From an uncultured bacterium (GTDB lineage: Bacteria; Acidobacteriota; Thermoanaerobaculia; Multivoradales; JAHEKO01): a stretch of 7,338 nt of DNA. Shown here in pieces: positions 1 to 6,008 of this stretch. The position numbers and the translations under genes were made by a program. The notes under the pieces are model-generated. The model was not told the DNA's origin, ran no database searches, and worked only from the letters and a program-made list of their open reading frames with translations. The stretch is from NCBI GenBank assembly GCA_938016625.1, contig CALILB010000114.1, forward strand, positions 1-7,338, in the 5' to 3' direction. Within the stretch, counting starts at the first letter, position 1. Each line of letters begins with the position of its first letter.

Positions 1-118
1 CCGGTGCCCAGAGCACCAGGCAGAGGACCGCCCATAGCAGCCAACAACCCCTGTGGAGTCCAGGTAGGTTGGCGCGCCGGCGCAAGACCTGTCGACTGAT
101 TTGTACTCTACTGGTCAC
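1..118 (-). CDS. Partial gene downstream of hflC: N-terminus with a signal-peptide-like or anchor segment
   Basis: The frame opens with GTG at 118, inside the last codons of hflC (11-base overlap), and stays open for 39 codons to the window edge, so the gene is cut off. A GGAG lies 4 bases before the GTG, which suggests translational coupling to hflC. The visible residues begin MTSRVQISRQ, contain an arginine cluster (R13-R15) and then a hydrophobic run from about residue 25 to 38 (CWLLWAVLCLVLW). Basic residues followed by a hydrophobic stretch is what a signal peptide or a single membrane anchor looks like. It would be the third gene of an hflK-hflC operon. In enterobacteria the genes after hflC are yjeT and purA; the residues seen here do not obviously match either. 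The function is unknown. The call rests on an open frame, a plausible ribosome binding site and protein-like composition only. TTG at codon 12 is another possible start. Confidence 0.42.
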   Translation of the reverse strand, partial: MTSRVQISRQVLRRRANLPGLHRGCWLLWAVLCLVLWAP

Positions 119-1043
119 TGCTCTCCAAGAACCGGAAAAAGTCCCCGTCGGTGGTTAGAAGGAGCCAGGTCCCCTCGTCGATCGTCTGCTTCAGAGTCTC
201 CATGCTCTTGGTGAACTCGTAGAAGCGACGGGCGTCGGGGGATTGGTCGTAAGCCCGGGCGTAGATGTCGACGGCTTCGGCATCAGCGCGGCCCCGGATC
301 TCTTCCGCCTCGCGAAAAGCCTCGGACTGGATGCGCTGGAGCTCGCGCTCCATCTGACCCAGAATGTCGGCTCTCTCGCCCTGACCCTCGGAGCGGAAGC
401 GGTCGGAGATCCGAACGCGCTCCGAGATCATGCGGTTGTAGACGTCATTCAGCACCTGCTCACCGTAATTGATGCGCTTGAACTGAAGGTCCAGGATCTC
501 GAGGCCCAAGTCGGCGGTACGCGCCTGGGCGGCGGCCAGGATTTGCTCACGGATCTCGCTGCGACCGATGTTGATCGGTACCAACTGATCCATGAGGTCA
601 GTGGTCAGCTCCTCCTGTACGGGTGTCCGGTTGCTGGAGCGGATCACCTCTAGGAGATTGTGCTTGGCGATGGCGTTGCGGGTCTCGCCGTCGAGAATGT
701 CATCCAGACGGGATTGCGCGCCCAACTCGTTGCGCAGACGGCGGAAGAACTGCAACGGGTCGCTGATCTGCCAACGGGCATAGGTGTCCACCAGGATGAA
801 TACCTTGTCCTTGGTCGGCAGCTCCGCGACTTTCCCCTCCCATTCGAGAAATCTCTTGTCGAAGCGGTGGAGCTTCTGGATAAACGGCAGCTTGAACTTG
901 AGCCCCGGTGTGGTGATCGGGTCCCCCACCGGCTTGCCAAACTGGGTGACAATGACCTGATCCCACTCGTTGACGATGTAGAACGCCCCCGACAGAACCA
1001 ACAGCGCCAGGACCAGGGCACCGATAATCAACCCGCGGATCAT
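108..1043 (-). CDS. hflC: HflC, SPFH-family partner of HflK in the FtsH-modulating complex
   Basis: The 311-residue protein is close to the usual length for HflC. An N-terminal membrane segment (about residues 4-24) is followed by an SPFH/Band-7 domain, with the typical NEWDQVIVTQFGKP start (25-38), the PGLKFKLPF stretch (46-54) and DTYARWQISDP (86-96). After it comes a long charged coiled-coil region (about 205-260) containing SERVRISDRFRSEGQGE (207-223) and the EIRGRADAEA motif (248-257). The C-terminal end AYDQSPDARRFYEF (264-277) matches the family. In studied bacteria HflC and HflK assemble into a large vault-like inner-membrane complex that encloses FtsH and controls its access to membrane substrates. 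The start is firm: an excellent Shine-Dalgarno lies 3 bases upstream and the ATG overlaps the hflK stop codon. No ftsH lies in the window. Its 3' end overlaps a probable third operon gene. Confidence 0.96.
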   Translation of the reverse strand: MIRGLIIGALVLALLVLSGAFYIVNEWDQVIVTQFGKPVGDPITTPGLKFKLPFIQKLHRFDKRFLEWEGKVAELPTKDKVFILVDTYARWQISDPLQFFRRLRNELGAQSRLDDILDGETRNAIAKHNLLEVIRSSNRTPVQEELTTDLMDQLVPINIGRSEIREQILAAAQARTADLGLEILDLQFKRINYGEQVLNDVYNRMISERVRISDRFRSEGQGERADILGQMERELQRIQSEAFREAEEIRGRADAEAVDIYARAYDQSPDARRFYEFTKSMETLKQTIDEGTWLLLTTDGDFFRFLESSDQ

Positions 1044-2041
1044 TCGTCACCTCCCCCGCCGGGCCGGCCACCCGTGAGATTGAGAAGCGGCAGGATGCCC
1101 TCGAGATCGCTATCCACGACGATCTTGCTCCCGGCCTGAGGCAGGGCCTCGGCCAGGGTCTCGAGATAGATCCGCTTGCGGGTGACCTCCGGCGCCTTCC
1201 GGTACTCGGAGTAGAGCGAATTGAAGCGGGCCGCATTCCCCTCCGCATGGTTGACCCGGTTGAGCGCGTAACCCTCGGCCTGTTGGATGGTCTGGCGAGC
1301 CTCGCCCTGGGCCCGCGGCACGACCTTGTTGTATTCCGACTGGGCCTCGTTGATCAACCGCTCCCGTTCCTGCTCCGCCTGGTTGACCTCGTTGAACGAA
1401 GGCTTGACCGGGTCGGGTGGATTGACGTCCTGGAGCACCACCTGATCGACCCGGATACCGGTCTCGTATTGATCGCTCAGGGTCTGGAGATCGATCTTGA
1501 CCAGATTCTCGATCTCCGATCGTCCCACCGTCAGCACCTCGTTCACCGTGCGGTCGCCGACCACTTGCCGCATGACCGCCTCGGTCATGTCGCGGAAGGT
1601 CTCTTCGACGTTGCGCACGTTGAACAGGAATGCCTCGGCATCGGTCACCCGGTATTGGACAACCCACTCCACCACCGCGGCGTTGAGGTCGCCGGTGAGC
1701 ATGTCGGCCTCGCTGGGCACCCGCTCGACGCGGCTGCGCACATTGACGGCAGTGGTACGGAAGCCGAACTCCTGCTTCAACTGGCGCTGGACGGCCACCT
1801 TGAACACCCGGTCGACGCCAAACGGAATCTTGAAGTGGAGACCCGGCTCGGTGGTGTCGCTGTACTTCCCGAGCCGCAGGACCACGCCCACTTCCTCGGG
1901 TTCGATCTGATAGATGCTGGTGGCCAGCAGGATCACCGCCAGGATGATCAACAGGACGGCCTTGAGCCCACCGGTCGGGATCCCCGGCAGCTTGGGCATC
2001 TTGGGGAAGTTGATGACTGTCTTTGTCGGATCGCCGTTCAT
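1040..2041 (-). CDS. hflK: HflK, SPFH-family partner of HflC in the FtsH-modulating complex
   Basis: The protein has 333 residues. A short cytosolic leader rich in proline and lysine (1-25) is followed by one membrane helix (about 26-43) and the SPFH/Band-7 domain, with EEVGVVLRLGKY (49-60), PGLHFKIPFGVD (66-77), MLTGDLNAAVVEWVVQYRV (114-132) and VGDRTVNEVLTVGR (161-174). The HflK signature DVNPPDPVKPSFNEVNQAEQ (205-224) leads into a coiled coil with RERLINEA (226-233) and VPRAQGEA (241-248). It is shorter than E. coli HflK (about 419 residues) because it lacks the long glycine-rich N-terminal region and the extended C-terminal tail. It is first in the visible operon and overlaps hflC by 4 bases. 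The 77 bases before it are shared with the divergent helicase gene. I see only a weak GGTG 5 bases before the ATG and no convincing promoter for this direction. HflK acts with HflC at the inner membrane. Confidence 0.95.
   Translation of the reverse strand: MNGDPTKTVINFPKMPKLPGIPTGGLKAVLLIILAVILLATSIYQIEPEEVGVVLRLGKYSDTTEPGLHFKIPFGVDRVFKVAVQRQLKQEFGFRTTAVNVRSRVERVPSEADMLTGDLNAAVVEWVVQYRVTDAEAFLFNVRNVEETFRDMTEAVMRQVVGDRTVNEVLTVGRSEIENLVKIDLQTLSDQYETGIRVDQVVLQDVNPPDPVKPSFNEVNQAEQERERLINEAQSEYNKVVPRAQGEARQTIQQAEGYALNRVNHAEGNAARFNSLYSEYRKAPEVTRKRIYLETLAEALPQAGSKIVVDSDLEGILPLLNLTGGRPGGGGDE
1047..1054 (-). promoter_or_regulatory. Ribosome binding site of hflC inside the end of hflK
   Basis: On the minus strand this reads GGAGGTGA, a near-perfect match to the anti-Shine-Dalgarno sequence. 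It ends 3 bases before the hflC ATG; the core GGAGGT is 5 bases away. The same bases encode the last residues of HflK (GGDE), so the glycine-rich tail of HflK doubles as the translation signal for its partner. Together with the ATGA stop/start overlap this points to coupled synthesis of the two subunits. Confidence 0.8.
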
Positions 2042-2106
2042 GTCTGCACCAACTACCCAGGCTATCTCAGCCTACCGCCAAAGGCAATGCAACGCACCAC
2101 CGGCCA

Positions 2107-2112
2107 TATACT
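2107..2112 (+). promoter_or_regulatory. Probable -10 element giving a leaderless helicase mRNA
   Basis: TATACT matches the TATAAT consensus at 5 of 6 positions. It ends exactly 6 bases before the ATG at 2119, so transcription starting at the usual distance would begin on or next to the A of the start codon. No purine-rich ribosome binding site is present upstream of this ATG, which supports a leaderless transcript. No recognisable -35 hexamer is found at 16-18 bases spacing. The placement is inferred from spacing alone. Confidence 0.45.
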
Positions 2113-2118
2113 CCATCC

Positions 2119-4539
2119 ATGCCGCCACGCCTCGACCACGAGAGCCTCACTCTCGAGATCTCTGTTGGCGACCTGCTCGAAGAGTCGATGCGGCGCAGCA
2201 TCGGCTTTGCCAACCGGGGCGGCTACGAGCGGCTGTGGCTTGGTCAAGCGATCCACAGCCGCTACCAGGAGCAGGCCCTGGGGGGCGATCCCGCCTACCA
2301 GAAGGAGGTCTCGCTCTCGGTCACCTTCCCCCACCGCGGCTGGGAGGTGACCGTCTTTGGCAGGATCGACGGCCTTCGTCGCGACGAGGACGGCACGCTG
2401 GTCGTCGAAGAGATCAAGTCGGTCCGCCGCGGCACCCGCCTTTCACCGGCCCTGCGAGAGATGTACGAGCGTCAGGCGCTTCTTTATGCCTGGATGCTCC
2501 ACCGCCGTGGTGAAAAAGCCGTTGGCGCGGAGCTGGTCCTGATCGAGATCGGCAGCGAGGCGATCGACCGTGAGCCGCTCGAGCTCAGCTTTGCGGCGCT
2601 CGAGGGGGCGGTCAAAAAGCGGCTGAACTCCATCATTCGCGGTTTCGAGGCAAAGCGCGCGGCCGCTCTCCGCCGCCGCGCCGCCGCCACCGAGTTGACC
2701 TTCCCTTTCCCCGATCTGCGTCCGGGCCAGCAGCAGATCCTGGATGCGGTCGACACAGCCCTCGAACAGCGGGACCACTTGCTGGTGGAGGCTCCCACCG
2801 GTCTCGGCAAGACGGTGGCCGCCCTGCTCCCGGCTCTCCGCTTCGCCCTGGACGGGGAGAAACGGGTTTTCGTCCTAACTGCAAAAACGTTGCAGCAGGA
2901 GATGGCCACCACCGTGCTCCAAATGCTCAACCGCGACGCTGCCTTCCATTCCCTCCGGCTGCGCGCCAAGGCGAAGATGTGCGCCAATGACCAGCTTCTC
3001 TGCCACGAGGAGTACTGCGCCTGGGCCAGGGACTACACCTCCAAGCTTTCCACCTCCGAGCTGATGCCAAAGCTGCTCGAGGAGTCGGGAACTCTGCTGC
3101 CGGACCGGATTTTCGAAGTCGCCCGCGACGCCGAGGTCTGCCCCTTCGAAGTCAGCCTGGAGCTCACCGGACAGTCCCAGGTCGTGGTCTGCGACTACAA
3201 CTATGCGTTCGACCCCTATGTCGCCCTCAGAGACTTCGGCAGCGACCGCGACCTGGGTGACACGATCCTCATCATCGACGAGCTCCACAATCTCGTCGGA
3301 CGAGGACGCGGTTACTACAGCCCGGCACTCTTGGCGAACGCGGCCCGGCAGGCGGCCGAGTCGATGGCGCGAGGAAAGGAAACCATCCACCGCACCGCCG
3401 CCGAGCTCTGCTCGACTCTCGCCCGGCTTGTCGAGCAAACGGTGGAAACGGGGCTAGTGGATCACGGGGCCCAGGTACGTGCGGCCGAGACCGCGCTGCC
3501 CGAGGAGGAGCTCTGGGCGCTGCGCCCCGACTTCGACGCTGCGTTTATCGATTATCTCGAGTACCGACGCGAGACGCTGAGCTTTAGAGCCGAAGATCCC
3601 TTTGTGGATCTCTACTTCGCGCTCCTCCGGTTCCTCAATGGTCTCGTCCTGTCGGAGGGAGAGGCCTTCAGCCACTGTGTCGAATCGGGTGCCGAGGGGC
3701 CGGCGCTGAAAGTACTATGCAAGGATCCCAGCCGGTTTCTGGGCGAGACGCTCAACCGGTGTCATTCCGTGATCGGGCTGTCGGCCACTCTCTCGCCAAC
3801 CGACTTCTACCGCGACCTGATCGGGTTCGACCCCGCCCGGTTGAGCACGATCTCTCTTCCCAGCCCGTTTCCGGAAGAGAACCGTCGGGTCGTCATCGAC
3901 ACTTCGGTGGCAACCACCTGGAAGAGGCGGCCGGAGAACTACCCACGCATCGCCGAGCGGTTGTCGAAGTATGCCGAGCAGGTGCCGGGCAACTGCCTGG
4001 CGCTGTTCCCCAGCTATGACTTTCTGAATGAGGTTGCCGCCCTGATCGAGGTGCGGAGCAAGCGGGTGCTGATCCAGAATCGTGCCGACAGCGACCGCGA
4101 GCGGGAAGGCATCCTCGACACTCTGCGCTCGGCGCTGGCGGGAGACGTCCTGCTGCTGGCCGTGGCCGGTGGCGTCTTTGCCGAGGGCGTCGACTACCCG
4201 GGAGAGATGCTCAAGGCGGTCGCCATAGTCGGCCCCAGCCTGCCCGCGGTGACTCTCGAACAGGAGCTTCTCAAGCGCTACTACGAAGAACGATTCGATC
4301 GCGGTTTCGAGTATGCCTTCGTGGTCCCGGGGATGACACGGGTGATCCAGGCGGCGGGACGCCTGATCCGCTCGGCGGGCGATCAGGGAGTGATCGCCCT
4401 GCTCGACGAGCGCTTTCTCAACGGGCTCTACAGCCGGTATCTACCCACCCATTGGCTACCTGCCGAGGGTCTCGAGGCGTTGGTCGGGGATCCCGAGGAG
4501 GTGGCAAGCACCTTCTTCCAACCGGCGGCGCGGACCTAG
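2119..4539 (+). CDS. PD-(D/E)XK nuclease fused to XPD/DinG-type iron-sulfur DNA helicase
   Basis: The 806-residue protein has two parts. Residues 1 to about 170 form a RecB/Cas4-type nuclease: G42-x3-H46 (motif I), GRID with D84, E98-I-K100, and Q119-x3-Y123, which is the full expected active-site set. A basic, alanine-rich linker (about 170-192) leads to a superfamily 2 helicase: RPGQ (201-204), Walker A APTGLGKT (225-232, K231), motif II DELH (387-390), DYNYAFDP (359-366), SATLSP (555-560), motif V GVFAEGVDY (685-693) and motif VI QAAGRLIR (744-751). Cysteines C288, C295, C300 and C341 (in CPFE) lie between motifs I and II, where XPD and DinG bind a [4Fe-4S] cluster; C295-x4-C300 has the DinG spacing. 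Known relatives are 5'-to-3' helicases that act on branched DNA and R-loops, so a role in DNA repair or in processing recombination or replication intermediates is inferred. An in-frame ATG at 2023 would overlap hflK and add a poorly protein-like leader, so the start at 2119 is preferred. Confidence 0.93.
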   Translation: MPPRLDHESLTLEISVGDLLEESMRRSIGFANRGGYERLWLGQAIHSRYQEQALGGDPAYQKEVSLSVTFPHRGWEVTVFGRIDGLRRDEDGTLVVEEIKSVRRGTRLSPALREMYERQALLYAWMLHRRGEKAVGAELVLIEIGSEAIDREPLELSFAALEGAVKKRLNSIIRGFEAKRAAALRRRAAATELTFPFPDLRPGQQQILDAVDTALEQRDHLLVEAPTGLGKTVAALLPALRFALDGEKRVFVLTAKTLQQEMATTVLQMLNRDAAFHSLRLRAKAKMCANDQLLCHEEYCAWARDYTSKLSTSELMPKLLEESGTLLPDRIFEVARDAEVCPFEVSLELTGQSQVVVCDYNYAFDPYVALRDFGSDRDLGDTILIIDELHNLVGRGRGYYSPALLANAARQAAESMARGKETIHRTAAELCSTLARLVEQTVETGLVDHGAQVRAAETALPEEELWALRPDFDAAFIDYLEYRRETLSFRAEDPFVDLYFALLRFLNGLVLSEGEAFSHCVESGAEGPALKVLCKDPSRFLGETLNRCHSVIGLSATLSPTDFYRDLIGFDPARLSTISLPSPFPEENRRVVIDTSVATTWKRRPENYPRIAERLSKYAEQVPGNCLALFPSYDFLNEVAALIEVRSKRVLIQNRADSDREREGILDTLRSALAGDVLLLAVAGGVFAEGVDYPGEMLKAVAIVGPSLPAVTLEQELLKRYYEERFDRGFEYAFVVPGMTRVIQAAGRLIRSAGDQGVIALLDERFLNGLYSRYLPTHWLPAEGLEALVGDPEEVASTFFQPAART

Positions 4540-4546
4540 CCGCCTG

Positions 4547-5242
4547 CTACCTGCCGTCCGGGTCTTCTCCGTCCGGGTCTTCTCCGTCCGGTCCTTCTCC
4601 TTGCTGGTCTTGGCCCTGTTGGGGGCTCGCTTGCGGTCCGCCCGGTGCACCCTGTCCCCCGGGGCGGATTCGCTGCTGTTGGGCTCCGGGACGCATCCGC
4701 TGCTGCCCGGCTCCCGGCGCCATCCGCTGTTGCTGGGCTCCGGGTCGAAATCTCTGCTGCTGCGTCCCGGGTCGCCCACCCGCGCCACTGCGCGCCCGGG
4801 CCTGGGCCAGAAACTGCTGATACATGGCTTGCTGCTCGTCATCCAGAATCTCGCGGGTAGCGATCACCGTCTCCACGTACTCCCGTTCCTGCGCCGCACT
4901 GATCTCGGACATATCGGCGATCAATCTGTCGATCCGGGCCCGATCCGGCTCATCTTCCCGCAGCTCTTTTTGCACCTCGCGGCGCATTTTCTCTATCTCT
5001 TCACGGTGCCCCTGTGTGCTCTCCAACAGACCACGCTGTAGCTGTACGAACTTCTCCCGGTCGTCGCCTTCCAGACCCAGCCGATCGGCGATCGGTCCGG
5101 AGCGATCGTCCATCGAGGGCGTCGAGGAATTCTCCTCGGAACCCTTGTCCTTGTCGGACCCCTGCACCGCCAGGGTTCCCAGGATCCCCACATTGATACC
5201 GAGAGAAACCGCCAACAAGATCCACAGCCACGACGTTTTCAT
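4547..5242 (-). CDS. Membrane-anchored Spy/CpxP/CnrX-like periplasmic protein with repeat tail
   Basis: The 231-residue protein starts with a short basic end and a hydrophobic anchor or signal segment (about 4-26), so the rest is predicted to be periplasmic. Residues 50-148 form a charged, all-helical domain. It has LGLEGDDREKFVQLQ at its start (55-69), two long helices, and ILDDEQQAMYQQFLAQ at its end (132-147). This layout resembles the periplasmic metal-resistance/Spy-CpxP group (Pfam Metal_resist), whose members bind metals or act as chaperones, and LDDEQ stands where that group has LTxxQ. The C-terminus is low complexity: four 9-residue repeats of the type GAQQQRMRP (159-194), a Gly/Pro/Gln stretch, and three acidic GPDGE/DPDG repeats (217-230). 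The core has no histidine- or cysteine-rich metal site, so metal binding is uncertain. A strong GGGAGGAG lies 8 bases before the ATG. It converges on the helicase gene with 7 bases between stop codons, and follows the 76-residue gene after 101 bases. Confidence 0.72.
   Translation of the reverse strand: MKTSWLWILLAVSLGINVGILGTLAVQGSDKDKGSEENSSTPSMDDRSGPIADRLGLEGDDREKFVQLQRGLLESTQGHREEIEKMRREVQKELREDEPDRARIDRLIADMSEISAAQEREYVETVIATREILDDEQQAMYQQFLAQARARSGAGGRPGTQQQRFRPGAQQQRMAPGAGQQRMRPGAQQQRIRPGGQGAPGGPQASPQQGQDQQGEGPDGEDPDGEDPDGR
4554..4598. repeat. Three 15-bp tandem repeats encoding the acidic tail
   Basis: The plus-strand unit CCGTCCGGGTCTTCT occurs twice perfectly (4554-4568, 4569-4583) and once with two changes (4584-4598). 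On the coding minus strand it encodes the Asp-Gly/Glu-rich repeats at the very end of the Spy/CpxP-like protein. Because 15 is a multiple of three, changes in copy number would keep the frame. Confidence 0.9.
4661..4768. repeat. Four 27-bp tandem repeats encoding Q/R/P-rich 9-residue units
   Basis: Four adjacent 27-base units (4661-4687, 4688-4714, 4715-4741, 4742-4768) share a CGCTGCTG core and GGGCTCC ends, with substitutions between copies. They encode the 9-residue repeat GAQQQRMRP and its variants (residues 159-194) in the C-terminal region of the Spy/CpxP-like protein. The copies have diverged at the base level while the protein pattern QQQR-x-RPG is kept, which suggests the repeat is translated and tolerated or selected. 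Confidence 0.9.
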
Positions 5243-5250
5243 TGCAAAGT

Positions 5251-5258
5251 CTCCTCCC
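5251..5258 (-). promoter_or_regulatory. Strong ribosome binding site of the Spy/CpxP-like gene
   Basis: The minus strand reads GGGAGGAG, 8 bases before the ATG at 5242. It fixes the start and shows that this gene has its own efficient translation signal rather than relying on coupling to the 76-residue gene upstream. Confidence 0.7.
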
Positions 5259-5343
5259 TGCCCCTGGGCAGGTCGTTTTCTTTTCTCAGAACCGAGCCGC
5301 GAAGGATACCACCGGCGGGAATCAGAAGGGTGAGCAGCCCGTG

Positions 5344-5574
5344 CTAGGCCTCACTCGCCTCTTGACGATGTCGGTATTTCCGCAGGTGCTCTTCGACCAA
5401 CCGGTGGACACCGATACGCTGCAGCTCGGAGCTCAGCACCAGAATCTGGTTGGGATTGAGCGGATGATCCTTGTAGATGACCTCCAGCACCCTCTTCAGG
5501 GCGGCTTCCAGCTCCGGATCGTGTCCGGTCTCCAGACCGGCCGCGGACTCAGGATCGGGATTCGGCGGATTCAT
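5344..5574 (-). CDS. Small 76-residue protein coupled to the ferredoxin, function unknown
   Basis: I do not recognise a family. The N-terminus (1-19) is rich in proline, asparagine and acidic residues and is probably disordered. Residues 20-70 look like a folded helical unit: an amphipathic helix ELEAALKRVLEVIYKDH (21-37), the stretch PLNPNQILVLSSELQRIG (38-55), and a basic helix VHRLVEEHLRKYRHRQE (56-72). It has no cysteine, no signal peptide and no membrane segment, so it is probably cytosolic. The start lies within the end of the ferredoxin gene (26-base overlap, different frame), and GGAG (5582-5585) lies 7 bases before the ATG, so the two proteins are probably made together. This supports a real gene and suggests a partner or regulatory role next to the ferredoxin, which is inference only. 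The helical charge pattern argues against a chance frame. Confidence 0.7.
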   Translation of the reverse strand: MNPPNPDPESAAGLETGHDPELEAALKRVLEVIYKDHPLNPNQILVLSSELQRIGVHRLVEEHLRKYRHRQEASEA

Positions 5575-5917
5575 GCATTTGCTCCGGATCGTAGTCGTAG
5601 ACCAGCGAGCGGATGGTCAGCCGCGGCGCCATCTCGAGACCCTCTTCGTAGGGCCACATATCGATCGTTTCCCACGGGCAATAGCGGGCGCAGAGCTGGC
5701 AGCCGATGCAGCGTGCGAGATCTACTTCCACCAGTTTCATGAAATCGGGGTGCTCTGGTCCGGGGACGATCTCGATACAGTCCACCGGACAGAAGGCAAT
5801 GCAGGCTTCACACCCGGTACAGCCGGTCTGATCGATTACCGCAGTCTGCTTGGGCTCTTTGGCCCGGGTCGCCTTGTCGACCTCGATCTTGTACCGGTAG
5901 GGAAAATCGTTGTCCAT
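5549..5917 (-). CDS. 2[4Fe-4S] ferredoxin-type electron carrier
   Basis: The 122-residue protein carries two classical cluster motifs: C33-x2-C36-x2-C39-x3-C43-P and C70-x2-C73-x2-C76-x3-C80-P. They are separated by a 26-residue loop (44-69), a spacing similar to NuoI-type ferredoxins. An extra cysteine, C47, follows the first motif where many ferredoxins have alanine. The N-terminal 30 residues and the C-terminal 40 (with WETIDMWPYEEG, 82-93) are longer than in minimal clostridial ferredoxins and may form a docking surface. There is no signal peptide, so it is a cytosolic electron carrier; the redox partner is not in the window. The frame stays open upstream to 6070, but that would run into the divergent LuxE-like gene. 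The ATG at 5917 has a GGGAG 9 bases upstream and is preferred. It heads a minus-strand unit with the overlapping 76-residue gene. Confidence 0.92.
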   Translation of the reverse strand: MDNDFPYRYKIEVDKATRAKEPKQTAVIDQTGCTGCEACIAFCPVDCIEIVPGPEHPDFMKLVEVDLARCIGCQLCARYCPWETIDMWPYEEGLEMAPRLTIRSLVYDYDPEQMHESAESRS

Positions 5918-5952
5918 CGAGCTCTGCTCCCAAAAGGAATTCGAGTGCGGAG

Positions 5953-5958
5953 ACTCTA
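5953..5958 (-). promoter_or_regulatory. Possible -10 element for the ferredoxin gene
   Basis: The minus strand reads TAGAGT (4 of 6 matches to TATAAT), about 36 bases before the ferredoxin ATG. That leaves room for a short leader carrying the GGGAG ribosome binding site. No good -35 hexamer is found 17 bases further upstream; that position falls inside the 5964-5988 dyad. The call is tentative. Confidence 0.22.
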
Positions 5959-5963
5959 GCAGA

Positions 5964-5988
5964 AGCGCCTGCCGGAAGTGCGGGCGCT
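5964..5988. promoter_or_regulatory. Dyad between the ferredoxin and LuxE-like genes, possible shared operator
   Basis: The arms AGCGCCTGC (5964-5972) and GCGGGCGCT (5980-5988) pair over 9 positions (8 Watson-Crick, one G-T) around a 7-base centre. The outer six bases, AGCGCC/GGCGCT, are a perfect inverted repeat. It lies centrally in the 97-base region between two divergent starts, where a transcription factor could control both genes. It overlaps the expected -35 zone of either gene. A hairpin in an RNA leader is the alternative. No family of regulator can be named. Confidence 0.35.
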
Positions 5989-6002
5989 GAATCGCTGCAT
6001 GA

Positions 6003-6008
6003 CAGAAT
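6003..6008 (+). promoter_or_regulatory. Possible -10 element of a leaderless LuxE-like mRNA
   Basis: CAGAAT matches TATAAT at 4 of 6 positions and ends exactly 6 bases before the ATG at 6015, the same geometry as TATACT before the helicase gene. There is no Shine-Dalgarno before this ATG, and an in-frame TGA at 6000 rules out a longer start. The hexamer lacks the first T and has no -35 partner, so this is weak. Confidence 0.22.

Noticed and set aside
2023..2118. Upstream start of the helicase at 2023
   Set aside because: It would overlap the divergent hflK start and add 32 residues of non-conserved, low-quality sequence. It has no better ribosome binding site than the ATG at 2119, which also has the -10 spacing.
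1247..2350. Long plus-strand open frame (367 codons) antisense to hflK
   Set aside because: It mirrors hflK on the opposite strand, where GC-rich codons leave few stops, and it runs into the helicase gene. Its product is low-complexity and unlike any known family, whereas hflK is certain.
4661..4768. 27-bp repeat block as a CRISPR array
   Set aside because: The units are directly adjacent with no spacers, diverged, and in frame within a coding region.
5331..5355. Hairpin GTGAG/CTCAC at the end of the 76-residue gene, as a terminator
   Set aside because: The stem is interrupted by a 2-base bulge, and no T-run follows it on the transcribed strand.
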